Positions 37,527-45,871 of a stretch of 64,000 nt of DNA are shown here, in pieces. The notes below the pieces were generated by a model. That model ran no database searches. It was given only the letters and a program-made list of their open reading frames with translations, and had not been told where the DNA came from. Positions within the stretch are counted from its first letter, which is position 1. The number at the start of each line of letters is the position of its first letter. This DNA is from Nostoc sp. CHAB 5834 (lineage in GTDB: Bacteria > Cyanobacteriota > Cyanobacteriia > Cyanobacteriales > Nostocaceae), in assembly GCA_020829485.1 (NCBI GenBank), contig JAIVFU010000027.1, positions 13,488 through 77,487 of the forward strand, written 5' to 3'. The position numbers were made by a program, and so were the translations under genes.

Positions 37527-39371
37527 ATGAATGCTGAAGAATTATTAAACCAAGGATTAAATCACAATTTGCAAGGAGATTATCAAGGAGCGATGCCTCC
37601 GGCAACCCCAGAGGGGTACGCAGCTTACACCCAAGCAATCAAGCTCAATCCTAACTATGCCGAAGCTTACCATAATCGGGGGATTATTCTAAGTGATCAA
37701 CTCAAAGATTATCGTAATGCGATCGCAGATTTTAATCGCGCTATAGAAATCAATCCCAATTTTGCCACAGCCTATTATCACCGAGGTAATGCACGTTACT
37801 TTTTAGCCGATTACGAAGGAGCGATCGCAGATCATAACCAAGCATTACAAATCGATCCAAATCTCGCCCAATCTTACCACAGCCGGGGTAATGCTTACTT
37901 TGCTTTAGAAAAATACGACAAAGCGATCGCTGACTATATCCAAACAATTGAAATCAGTACCCAGTTAGCTGATAATATCAATATTGATATTGCCAATGCT
38001 TATCATAATCGGGGTGTAGCTTGTTTTGAAAGTGGCGATCATCAAGGAGCGATCGCTGATTTTCAACAAGCTTTACAATGGCATCCCAATTTTGCCGCAG
38101 CTTACAGCAATCGGGGTAATATTCACCATATCTTAGGAAATTTTAATGAAGCGATCGCTGACCACAACCGAGCATTACAATTAGATCCAAACTTGGCGGA
38201 GGCTTATCATAATCGAGGTAATTCCTACTACTCTTTAGCAGATTTTCAAAGTGCGATCGCTAATTACAACCGCGCCCTAGAAATCAATCCCACGTTTGCC
38301 GGAGCATATTACAATCGGGGTTTGGTTCTTGCTCATCTCAAAGAATATCACCGAGCAATTGAGGATTTTAACCAAGCGTTAAAGTTCAATCCTGATGATG
38401 TGCAAGCCTATTGTGAACGGGGTCTTATTCGTAGTACTCTTGGGGATTATGAAGGTGCGATCGCAGATTACGATCAAGCGTTACAAGAAAACCCGACTCT
38501 AGCTTTAGTATACGGCTTTCGGGCGAATGCTCTGCGCCGACTGGGAGATTATCAAGGTGCAATTGAAGATAGTAATCGTCTATTACAACTCAACCCTAGT
38601 TTAGCAGAAGGATATTGCGATCGCGCGGCGGCTCGTCGTTCTTTAGGAGATCATAAAAGAGCAATTAAAGATTACGATCGGGCATTACAAATTAATGATA
38701 ACTTAGCCGCAGCTTATTACGGTCGGGGTATTGCCCGTGAAGCCCTCCAAGATTTACAGGGAGCAATTGATGATAACACCCAAGCAATAGAGTTGGTTCC
38801 TGAATTTTCGCAAGCGTACTGCAATCGAGGAAATGCTCGTCGTCTTTTGGGGGATGAACATGGAGCGATCGCAGATTATAATCAAGCATTACAAATTAAT
38901 CCTGATTTAATTGAAGCATATTACAACCGAGGTTCTACTTATTATGCTTTAGAAGAATATGAAAGTGCGATCGCGGATTATACCCAAGCATTGCAAATAA
39001 ATCCCCAATCTGCTGCATTTTACAGCGATCGCGCTAATGCCCGCTACGCCCTAGAAGATTATCAAGGAGCAATCGAAGATTATAGTCGGGCGATCGCGAT
39101 CGACCCCAGCTTTGCTGAAGACTGGTACAATCGGGGTCGTAGCCGTTCTTTATTGGGAGACTTACAGGGAGCGCTTACAGACTTGAACCAAGCCTTACAG
39201 CGTCAGCCTAATTGGGCTTCAGCTTACATTCTGAGGGCAGATGTCTATCGAAATCTGGGTGATTCTCAAAGAGCAATTGCGGATTTCCAGAAATCCGCAG
39301 ATTTGTATTACCAAGAAGGAAATATCCAGTATTATCAACAAATTATGGAGCTAATTGAACAGCTTCAATGA
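37527..39371 (+). CDS. Cytoplasmic protein of about 16 tetratricopeptide repeats
   Basis: 614 aa with no signal or membrane segment, made almost wholly of about 16 consecutive 34-residue TPR units (pattern A-Y-x-N-R-G-N-A-x-x-x-L-x-D-Y-x-G-A-I-A-D-Y-x-Q-A-L-x-I-N-P-N-x). No enzymatic domain. The first unit carries an extra ~10-residue insert (MPPATPEGYA) in the Gly-Ala/Ala-Tyr junction, encoded by a known type of Nostoc palindromic repeat. About a dozen HIP1 sites (GCGATCGC) fall at the Ala-Ile-Ala of successive repeats. Unit 4 is longer by 8 residues. A protein-protein interaction scaffold is inferred from the fold. Confidence 0.9.
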   Translation: MNAEELLNQGLNHNLQGDYQGAMPPATPEGYAAYTQAIKLNPNYAEAYHNRGIILSDQLKDYRNAIADFNRAIEINPNFATAYYHRGNARYFLADYEGAIADHNQALQIDPNLAQSYHSRGNAYFALEKYDKAIADYIQTIEISTQLADNINIDIANAYHNRGVACFESGDHQGAIADFQQALQWHPNFAAAYSNRGNIHHILGNFNEAIADHNRALQLDPNLAEAYHNRGNSYYSLADFQSAIANYNRALEINPTFAGAYYNRGLVLAHLKEYHRAIEDFNQALKFNPDDVQAYCERGLIRSTLGDYEGAIADYDQALQENPTLALVYGFRANALRRLGDYQGAIEDSNRLLQLNPSLAEGYCDRAAARRSLGDHKRAIKDYDRALQINDNLAAAYYGRGIAREALQDLQGAIDDNTQAIELVPEFSQAYCNRGNARRLLGDEHGAIADYNQALQINPDLIEAYYNRGSTYYALEEYESAIADYTQALQINPQSAAFYSDRANARYALEDYQGAIEDYSRAIAIDPSFAEDWYNRGRSRSLLGDLQGALTDLNQALQRQPNWASAYILRADVYRNLGDSQRAIADFQKSADLYYQEGNIQYYQQIMELIEQLQ

Positions 39372-39388
39372 GGGGATTGGGAATAGAG

Positions 39389-39472
39389 GATGAGTCTTTA
39401 ATACTCGCCGACGAGTCTTTAATACTCGTGAATGAGTCTTTGATACTCGTGAATGAGTCTTTGAACTCTACT
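39389..39472. repeat. Four tandem 21-bp repeats
   Basis: Four copies of a 21-base unit close to ATGAGTCTTTAATACTCGTGA lie just past the TPR gene stop. Each copy contains a small GAGT...ACTC palindrome. They lack spacers and so are not CRISPR. Confidence 0.8.
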
Positions 39473-39492
39473 CCTTTGCCCCCCTGCTCCCC

Positions 39493-39627
39493 CAATACGG
39501 TTCGGTTAACGTGTTTAGTCCTCGAAGATCCCCCCAACCCCCCTTAAAAAGGGGGGCTTCTGACCCTCTTTTACCCCCTTTTTAAGGGGGTCGCCACAGG
39601 CGGGGGGATCTTATCCGAACCGTATTG
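39493..39627. repeat. Inverted-repeat element, CAATACGGTTCGG family, copy 1
   Basis: The ends CAATACGGTTCGGTTA and the reverse complement of ATCCGAACCGTATTG enclose 135 bp of G/C-run palindromes. The 10-base CCTGCTCCCC stands on both sides (39483-39492, 39628-39637), as a target duplication would. Copies 2 and 3 are at 44693-44817 and 47432-47521. Confidence 0.8.
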
Positions 39628-39657
39628 CCTGCTCCCCCACTCCCCACTCCCTACTCC

Positions 39658-40860
39658 CTACTCCCTTATTTCTTCAAAGCGAAAGCGTTCCATAAAGCGC
39701 CGATCAATCCAATCTTTGTAACGCCATAAGAGTTTGTGAGGTGGTAAGGTAATGATACCTCGTGTGGCTATGGCTCGTTCGTCTCCTGTACCAATTAAAC
39801 TCAAATATTGTTTCTGTGGCCTATAGGCTTTGAGCGACTTACCTAATAAAATTCGCTGCAAATTCTCAAACAAAGGCTTACCTTGCCTAACAGCAAATAC
39901 CCCAGCTTTCGGACGCGGATGATTTACCATTGAGGCAATATCACCAGCAGCAAATACTTTGGGGTGCGTTTGAGATTGCAATGTATCTTCTACCAAAATA
40001 AAACCTTGCTCATCAGTTCCTAGTCCAGCAGTTTTTAACCATTTGGGTGCTGATGCTTGTGTTACCCAGAAAATTTTATTACACTCTACCGTCAACTCAG
40101 ATTCGCATTTAATTTCAAATTTTTCTTTAGTTTCCCTGTGTGGTGTAGGTGCAACTTTACACACAGTTTCACCAAGATGGAGCTTAATACCTCGCTCAGT
40201 TAAAATTTGCTGAATTTGATGGCGCACTGATGAATGGTAATTGGGCATCAGTTCCGTGCCACGCTGGAATAAATGAACTTCCAGATTTTGAATTGGTTGT
40301 TGAGTTTGACGTAATATTCGATGTAAATGAGATTGCATCGACAGCGCCAATTCTACACCACCAACGCCTCCACCTACGATCGCAATCCTAACTGGTTCTT
40401 GAGGATTTTTACCTACAGCTGCAATTAGTTCATCCCAATGTTCCAATAGCTGCGATACTGGTTTAGCTGCGATCGCATATTCTGCTGCACCTGATACAGA
40501 CACTGTGGCCGGAGTGCTGCCAATATCAATAGACAGAACATCAAAATCTACCACAAGCCCGCTAGCACAAAGAACTTTGTGATTTTCCAAGTCTAGGGCA
40601 ACTACTTTGTCAATATACAATTGTGCTTGAGCAAAGTTCGCTAAAGGTCGCAAGTCAATATGACATTCATCGTGGCTATAAAATCCGGCAATGTGTCCTG
40701 GTAACATTCCAGAGTAGGCTGTATTTTTGGCTTCGGTAATCAACGTCAAACGGACACCGGGTAAAGGCTTTCTACCAAACATTTTCAGGGCAATTGTATG
40801 GCTGTGACCACCACCAATCAGCACTAAGTCTTTAACTATAGGCTGTAATTTTTGCTGCAT
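39658..40860 (-). CDS. FAD/NAD(P) oxidoreductase, SelD-N-terminal-like (NDH-2 fold)
   Basis: 400 aa from the ATG at 40860; the frame extends 6 codons to a TTG. Two Rossmann segments are visible: VLIGGGHSHTIALKMFG (FAD) near residue 12 and IAIVGGGVGGVELALSM (NAD(P)) near 160, with the FAD-closing DIASMVNHPRPKAGVFAVRQG near 310. The sequence follows the TIGR03169-type pyridine nucleotide-disulfide oxidoreductase that in many cyanobacteria is the N-terminal half of a fusion with selenide-water dikinase SelD. Here it ends at RFMERFRFEEIRE, where the kinase half would start, so it is either a stand-alone relative or a shortened form. Confidence 0.85.
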   Translation of the reverse strand: MQQKLQPIVKDLVLIGGGHSHTIALKMFGRKPLPGVRLTLITEAKNTAYSGMLPGHIAGFYSHDECHIDLRPLANFAQAQLYIDKVVALDLENHKVLCASGLVVDFDVLSIDIGSTPATVSVSGAAEYAIAAKPVSQLLEHWDELIAAVGKNPQEPVRIAIVGGGVGGVELALSMQSHLHRILRQTQQPIQNLEVHLFQRGTELMPNYHSSVRHQIQQILTERGIKLHLGETVCKVAPTPHRETKEKFEIKCESELTVECNKIFWVTQASAPKWLKTAGLGTDEQGFILVEDTLQSQTHPKVFAAGDIASMVNHPRPKAGVFAVRQGKPLFENLQRILLGKSLKAYRPQKQYLSLIGTGDERAIATRGIITLPPHKLLWRYKDWIDRRFMERFRFEEIRE

Positions 40861-41081
40861 TGAAGTAGTTAATAACAATACTATTTGAGTTGTAAGTTTT
40901 TTTTGTCTGGCGTATAGGGAAAAAGAAGGCTATCCTTTATAATTAGTAGTTTTTCATAAATGATTTATGGATGCCTTCTCAAAGGCATTAATCAAAATTA
41001 TCATGATCGGGTTAATTGATAGTGAAGAATGAAGGGTAGTTAGTACAAGTAATCTTTTAAACCTCATTTTATCACTTAAAA

Positions 41082-41825
41082 ATGTTGACAGTAATTATTA
41101 ATGCTTTTCAGGGCATAAAAAATATTTTACCGACAAATAACGGTCAGCTATCAGAAATATGCCTGAGGATACATGCTTTTCAAAAAAAAGTTAACCAAAC
41201 TCAGCATCAGTCGCCAAAAGAAAGTTTAAGAATAGCAATTGAACAACTAGGGAAGAAGACAATAGAAACCAGTCTCGCTGTAATTAATGATTTAGAGCAA
41301 ATTGCCCAAAATCATCCACAGTACCACTGGATAATTATGGATATTCTTACTACTTTTGTCCGAGAAAATGCTGCTTACATGCCCCAAGAGAAAGTAACAA
41401 GCAACCTGTCAACAAAACTCCGTGTAGATATTCAAGCAGCCCTTACCGTTATCGCTAGAAGAGATGTAAACAAAGACCAAAAAAATGAGCAACTTGATTT
41501 GAGTCACACGGACATGAGAGGAGCAAATCTGAATAGGGCGAACCTAAAACAGACAAATCTTTATCAAACTAATCTTGCTGGAGCTAACCTCACAGAAGCT
41601 AATCTCGCGGGAGCAATTCTCAGTGCAGCTAACCTAGAAGGTACTAATTTATATTTAGCTAATCTAGAAGGAGCAATTCTCAGTGCAGCTAGTCTAACAG
41701 GAGCTAACCTAGAAGGAGCTAACCTCCATTGTGCAAGCTTATATCTAGCTAGGCTACATGGAGCAGTTCTCAATGATGCCATACTCGATGGGGCAAACCT
41801 CAGAGAAGCTAAATTCTCTGAGTAA
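41082..41825 (+). CDS. Pentapeptide-repeat protein, soluble member (paralogue 1)
   Basis: 247 aa. Residues 35-125 form the helical N-terminal domain shared by the three paralogues in this region (ESLRIAIEQLGKKTIET, HWIIMDILTTFVRENA, DIQAALTVIARRD). From about 135 to the end run A(N/D)Lxx pentapeptides, forming a right-handed quadrilateral beta-helix. Unlike paralogues 2 and 3 it has no membrane helices and lacks their C-terminal LELQQI...GDRTT segment. Its TAA stop coincides exactly with the target duplication of the miniature element at 41826-41870. Confidence 0.85.
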   Translation: MLTVIINAFQGIKNILPTNNGQLSEICLRIHAFQKKVNQTQHQSPKESLRIAIEQLGKKTIETSLAVINDLEQIAQNHPQYHWIIMDILTTFVRENAAYMPQEKVTSNLSTKLRVDIQAALTVIARRDVNKDQKNEQLDLSHTDMRGANLNRANLKQTNLYQTNLAGANLTEANLAGAILSAANLEGTNLYLANLEGAILSAASLTGANLEGANLHCASLYLARLHGAVLNDAILDGANLREAKFSE

Positions 41826-41870
41826 GGGATTTCCAAGAAATAGTTGGATATTTTTTTATTTGGAAGTCCC
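41826..41870. repeat. Miniature element, GGGACTTCC family, copy A (45 bp)
   Basis: GGGATTTCCAAGAAATA ... TTTTTTTATTTGGAAGTCCC, flanked by TAA on both sides (41823-41825, 41871-41873). It is the smallest of four copies; the left TAA is the stop codon of the pentapeptide gene. Confidence 0.75.
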
Positions 41871-42126
41871 TAAGTCAAAATTCAGGAACAGGACTTACGC
41901 AAAATACCTCTCAAACTCTTATTACTCTGTGTTCTCTGTGCCTCCGTGGTTCGATTTTTCTTTACCTGTGCGTAAGTTTTATGATTGTTCAACGAAGAAG
42001 CAGTTATTGATGCGGTTATCTCCCCCTGCCTCTTCATTGACACCTATTATAATTTTTTGCTAAATGCTATACTATTTTTCCTAACTATCTAAGTAATAAT
42101 TCTAGGTTGTAAGGAAAAACGTTACC

Positions 42127-43602
42127 ATGTCTTCTAAAAAGACAGACACTCTTTTGAATTGGTTGATAACTATAACAGTTATATTTGGCTTCTCATTGAC
42201 TGTAATTTTTTTCGCGTTGTCCAGTATTAAAGAATTATCAATTCAGGAAAAAATTCAGTATAGAAATCAAGCATTAACAACTACTGCAATAGTTTTTCTC
42301 GCATCGGCAGTAATGTTTAATACTTATTATGCAGCAAAGCGGGCCCAAGCGATGCAGAAAAATGCGATCGCAGCTGAGAAAAACCTGGAAATTGGCATTC
42401 AAAATGCAAAAGTTAATCAAGATAGATTGATTTCAGAGCGCTTTATGGGGGCAATTGCCCAGCTTGGTCATGAAAAAGTTGAAACCCGGACAGGTGCAAT
42501 TTATGCATTAGAAAGAGTTGCTCAGGATTTTTCTAAAGAACACTGGACAATCATGGAAATTCTCACTGCCTTTGTGCGAGAGAATGCACCTATCCAGCAG
42601 GTGAGGGTAGAGCAACAAAACCCGGAATATCAAGAAGCAGCTTACTCAGGTAAGCACAGAGGTGGGTCGCGTCTGACACAGCAGTTGGAGCAAAATCTCC
42701 ATGAAGAATTCCCAAAAATCCGCACCGATATTCAAGCAGCTTTAACTGTCATCGGCAGACGTAATTTACTCGAAGACCCAAAAGATCAAAAACTTGATTT
42801 ACGCAATATCGACATTAGAAGGGCAGACCTGCTAGGAGTTAATCTGCAACAAGCAGACTTACGTGGTTCTGACCTGAGTGGGTCTGACTTGCGGCAAGCC
42901 GACTTGAGCGAGGCTGACCTGAAGGGCGCTAAACTCCTTAGGTCTATTCTTTATGAAACCAAATTACTAAAAGCAAGCCTTTGTGGAGCAAACCTCTGTT
43001 GGGCTAATCTCAACCGTGCTAATCTTTGTGGGGCAAACATGCGTTCGGCCAACCTCTCTGGAGCAAGTCTGCGTATAGCTAATCTACAAGGAGCAAACCT
43101 CTATAAAGCTAACTTACAACAAGCTACCTTAAAAATGGCCGATCTCTCCGGGGCAAAGCTATTTTTAGCTAACTTGCAAGGAGCAAAATTGGGTAAAGCC
43201 AATCTGTGCATGACGGGTTTGATTGGTGCCAACCTCTCAGGGGCTAACTTGAATGGTGCCAACCTCTCAGGGGCTAACTTGAATGCAGCCAAACTCCACC
43301 AAACAGATGTCTATTTTGCCAACCTCTCAGAAGCCAGTTTAACGGAAGCTGACCTGTATCAAGCAAACCTCATCGGAGCTAACCTGTATAGGGCAACCTT
43401 TTATCAAGCTAACCTGACTCAGGCAAACCTGATGGGAGCTAACTTATCAGAAGCTGACCTCAGTGATGTCAAACTGGAAGGGACAATTTTAACAGGGGCT
43501 AAAAACTTAGAGTTGCAGCAGATTGTAAAAGCACTTGGCGATCGCACCACTCGTCTACCTGATTATATAGAAGCACCGACAGATTGGCGACAATCAAGTT
43601 GA
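42127..43602 (+). CDS. Membrane-anchored pentapeptide-repeat protein (paralogue 2)
   Basis: 491 aa. Two membrane helices (about 13-35 and 52-70), the shared helical domain (ERFMGAIAQLGHEKVETRTG ... EHWTIMEILTAFVREN ... DIQAALTVIGRRN; about 105-220), then about 40 or more pentapeptides (A-N/D-L-x-x, residues 228-455). The tail LELQQIVKALGDRTTRLPDY is shared with paralogue 3. Pentapeptide helices can mimic DNA or serve as scaffolds; no partner is known here. With 41082-41825 and 45872-47113 it forms a paralogue cluster. Confidence 0.9.
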   Translation: MSSKKTDTLLNWLITITVIFGFSLTVIFFALSSIKELSIQEKIQYRNQALTTTAIVFLASAVMFNTYYAAKRAQAMQKNAIAAEKNLEIGIQNAKVNQDRLISERFMGAIAQLGHEKVETRTGAIYALERVAQDFSKEHWTIMEILTAFVRENAPIQQVRVEQQNPEYQEAAYSGKHRGGSRLTQQLEQNLHEEFPKIRTDIQAALTVIGRRNLLEDPKDQKLDLRNIDIRRADLLGVNLQQADLRGSDLSGSDLRQADLSEADLKGAKLLRSILYETKLLKASLCGANLCWANLNRANLCGANMRSANLSGASLRIANLQGANLYKANLQQATLKMADLSGAKLFLANLQGAKLGKANLCMTGLIGANLSGANLNGANLSGANLNAAKLHQTDVYFANLSEASLTEADLYQANLIGANLYRATFYQANLTQANLMGANLSEADLSDVKLEGTILTGAKNLELQQIVKALGDRTTRLPDYIEAPTDWRQSS

Positions 43603-43706
43603 GCGATCGCAGCATCATTAGTTATTTGGGCGCATTCTACCATTTTTACTTAATGCTATAGTTTTTACCAAAAGTCTCTGTAATAATTATTAAACTAAAA
43701 ATATCC

Positions 43707-43755
43707 GGCGTTGCTGAATTGAAGTATGAATCCGCCTTACCGGAAAATCTTCAAC
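43707..43755. repeat. One end of the GCGTTGCTGAAT element family
   Basis: GGCGTTGCTGAATTGAAGTATGAATCC matches the left end of the element at 45311-45421. No matching right end follows, so this is a truncated copy. Confidence 0.5.
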
Positions 43756-43814
43756 CACCCAAACATTGGAAAGCTTAAGTTTCACCATCTGAACCTCAAG
43801 GTTGAGGCTCACCC

Positions 43815-44297
43815 TCAGACTGTGGATGGTTGCCAAGAAATCTCCAATAAACCTGTCAACAGCTTTACTATTTCTTTATTCTTAATACTTTCGTTTCTAT
43901 AACGATCCTGCAAATTTTGCAGAATTTTTATTTCCTGTTGAGGGGTAAGCAGATTAGCTAATTTTATGCAAGACAACTGAAAAATTCTACGCAATTGCGC
44001 TTGTTCTTGAGAAGAAAGATTCATTGCACAGAAAGCATCTCTAAAATTTCCACCTTCTTCTAAGGTAGCTTCAAACTGACTTTGCTGTATAGGAGTAAAA
44101 ATTTTGTTAATTTGAAAGCGAATCTCATGGTGAAGCTCAACTAAGTGTTCTTCTTGTTGTGGAAATATTTCTGTCCCTACTAGTAAAGGAAATAGATCTG
44201 CTAAAGGTTTATAAATATGAGTTTGCATATTAACTGGAGTAGTTGCAAAAGAAATAACCACTGCTTTGATGACGAGTGAGCTAAATTTAGTTTTCAT
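43815..44297 (-). CDS. Secreted helical protein, Spy/CpxP-like in outline
   Basis: 160 aa. A hydrophobic N-terminal segment (about 8-22, basic start MKTK) may be a signal peptide. The rest is helical, with the recurring phrases TPIQQSQFEATLEEGG, LSSQEQAQLRRIF and LLTPQQEIKILQN, which resemble LTxxQ-type periplasmic proteins of the Spy/CpxP kind. The match is weak and I would not assign a function. It sits alone on the minus strand between two pentapeptide genes. Confidence 0.7.
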   Translation of the reverse strand: MKTKFSSLVIKAVVISFATTPVNMQTHIYKPLADLFPLLVGTEIFPQQEEHLVELHHEIRFQINKIFTPIQQSQFEATLEEGGNFRDAFCAMNLSSQEQAQLRRIFQLSCIKLANLLTPQQEIKILQNLQDRYRNESIKNKEIVKLLTGLLEISWQPSTV

Positions 44298-45013
44298 AAA
44301 ATATCCTCTTAGTATTTAGTATTGACAAAACAGCCCTAAGTAAGTCGGTGAGAATAAATCAAACTAGATTAAGTAATGTAAAAAATATTGAGATTAGTTC
44401 GTAGTGAGGGCTTCAGCCCTCATAAGAGGACTAAAGTCCTCTCTACGAGACGCTGCGCGAACACTACAAACCTTAAATTATTCACACCGCTCTACTTATA
44501 TAATTTATTACAAGCATTCAGTTGAAGGACTCTCGGATTGGGCTTAGGGCTTATCCAACCCAATGTCAATGTTGACAAGACACGCTAGTTAAAGGCGTTA
44601 TAGTTTGTGCTTGTATTTAGATAAATATTGAGAAAGCTATCTTTTTAAAGAAAAATAAATGTTTTTTACAACCATCACGGCCCAATACGGTTCGGTTAGT
44701 ATATTTGGCTCTCGAAGATCCCCCCAACCCCCCTTAAAAAAGTGGGGCTTTTCCTCCTATTTACCCCCTTTTTAAGGGGGTCGCCGTAGGCGGGGGGATC
44801 TTAACCGAACCGTATTGCATCACGGGCCATCGGCTGTAAACAACTTTCATGCAACTTGTGAAAAAAACAGGCTAAGGTAGATAAAATATCTATCTAAAGA
44901 TAGTTTCATTGAAAAATACCTCTAATACAACTACCTTTAGGTACTTGACAAAAAAGTAAATTTGACTTATTTTATCGCAATGCTAATTTAATTTTTCTCG
45001 TTCTAACTTCTAA
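44298..45013. other. Intergenic region with hairpins and a miniature element
   Basis: Contains GAGGGCTTCAGCCCTC and GAGGACTAAAGTCCTC palindromes (near 44405-44440) and the element at 44693-44817. No gene is seen. Confidence 0.5.
44693..44817. repeat. Inverted-repeat element, CAATACGGTTCGG family, copy 2
   Basis: 125 bp with ends CAATACGGTTCGGTTA and TAACCGAACCGTATTG (16 of 16 complementary). The flanks are CATCACGGCC on the left and CATCACGGGC on the right, 9 of 10 matching. Confidence 0.8.
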
Positions 45014-45310
45014 ATGCTGGATACTTACGGTATGCCCCTTCCTCCTGATTTAGTAGAGAAAGATAATTTCCTGCTTTTGGAAGACAGTTTGTTAGATGCA
45101 GAGCTTGCCGAAGCGACGTTAACCGAAGGGGGAATTAATTGCGAACTAATAAGAGTTGAAACTGGCGCTGATTTTCTAGCTGCTTTGGAAGCAGAGACTT
45201 TCGATGTAATTCTTGCCGATTATGCGCTGTCATCTTTTGATGGAATTTCTGCTTTAGAAATTGCCCAAAATCGCACTCCAGAGGTTCCTTTTATCTTTGT
45301 TTCTGCCGCA

Positions 45311-45421
45311 GGCGTTGCTGAATCGAGGTATGAATTTGGATGTAGAGACGTAAAATTTTACGTCTCTACAAGGATTTTCACCGGAATGCACAATCGTTTT
45401 CATACCGCAATCAGCAATGCC
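45311..45421. repeat. Miniature element with a central perfect palindrome, inserted in frame
   Basis: The ends GGCGTTGCTGAATCGAGGTA and (reverse complement) GGCATTGCTGATTGCGGTA enclose a 28-bp perfect palindrome built on GTAGAGACGTAAAA. GTTTCTGCCGCA (12 bp) is found on both sides (45299-45310, 45422-45433). Element plus duplication is 123 bp, a multiple of three. Confidence 0.8.
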
Positions 45422-45485
45422 GTTTCTGCCGCATTAGTTGAAGAATTAGCGATTGAAGCCTCTGCTTGGATAAGTCTTGTCCTTA

Positions 45486-45608
45486 GGGAACTCCAAGAAA
45501 TAAATTATCCAATCTTGTGGGGTGGGCAACATGAGCGCCCAGTTTATATGGCGCTCATGTTGCCCACCCCACAATCAATAATTGAATATTTTTTTATTTG
45601 GAAGTCCC
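45486..45608. repeat. Miniature element, GGGACTTCC family, copy B
   Basis: 123 bp with ends GGGAACTCCAAGAAATAA and TTTTATTTGGAAGTCCC and TTA on both sides (45483-45485, 45609-45611). The core is a long GTGGGGTGGGCAACATGAGC palindrome. Confidence 0.8.
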
Positions 45609-45871
45609 TTAACCCAAGCGTATTGCTTTATAGCTAATACAAACGTTTCAATTGCGTGGAATCGCTTCGCTTCAGGCACAACCACGTTATGTCTCTACCA
45701 CTATCCACGGCAGTTCAGAGGATGTTTGAAAAATAACTTATCGAAGATTTTATAGATAATTTCTATGAAGTAGATTTAAGGCTGTGTCAAGTAGTTACGT
45801 GTTTGTACTCTATCATAACCTTGGATATCGTCTTAAAATCAACCTAAATTTACTTCCGTAAGGAGTCAGAT

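Larger units (their letters stand above)
45014..45637 (+). pseudogene. Response-regulator remnant carrying two miniature elements
   Basis: 207 codons. Residues 20-97 are a receiver domain (LLLEDSLLDAELAEATL, phospho-Asp in FDVILADYALSSFDG, then VPFIFVSAA). At VSAA a 111-bp inverted-repeat element plus a 12-bp duplication adds 41 codons in frame. Beyond it the receiver resumes (VSAALVEELAIEA), then degenerates and runs into a second element at 45486-45608. The Lys-containing end of the receiver and any output domain are missing. It is therefore non-functional, though still open. Confidence 0.75.

Noticed and set aside
39389..39472. Possible CRISPR array
   Set aside because: The 21-bp units are directly adjacent with no unique spacers.
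41564..41836. Minus-strand open frames opposite pentapeptide genes (also 43101-43292, 46710-46916)
   Set aside because: Regular pentapeptide codons give long antisense frames; no independent gene signals.
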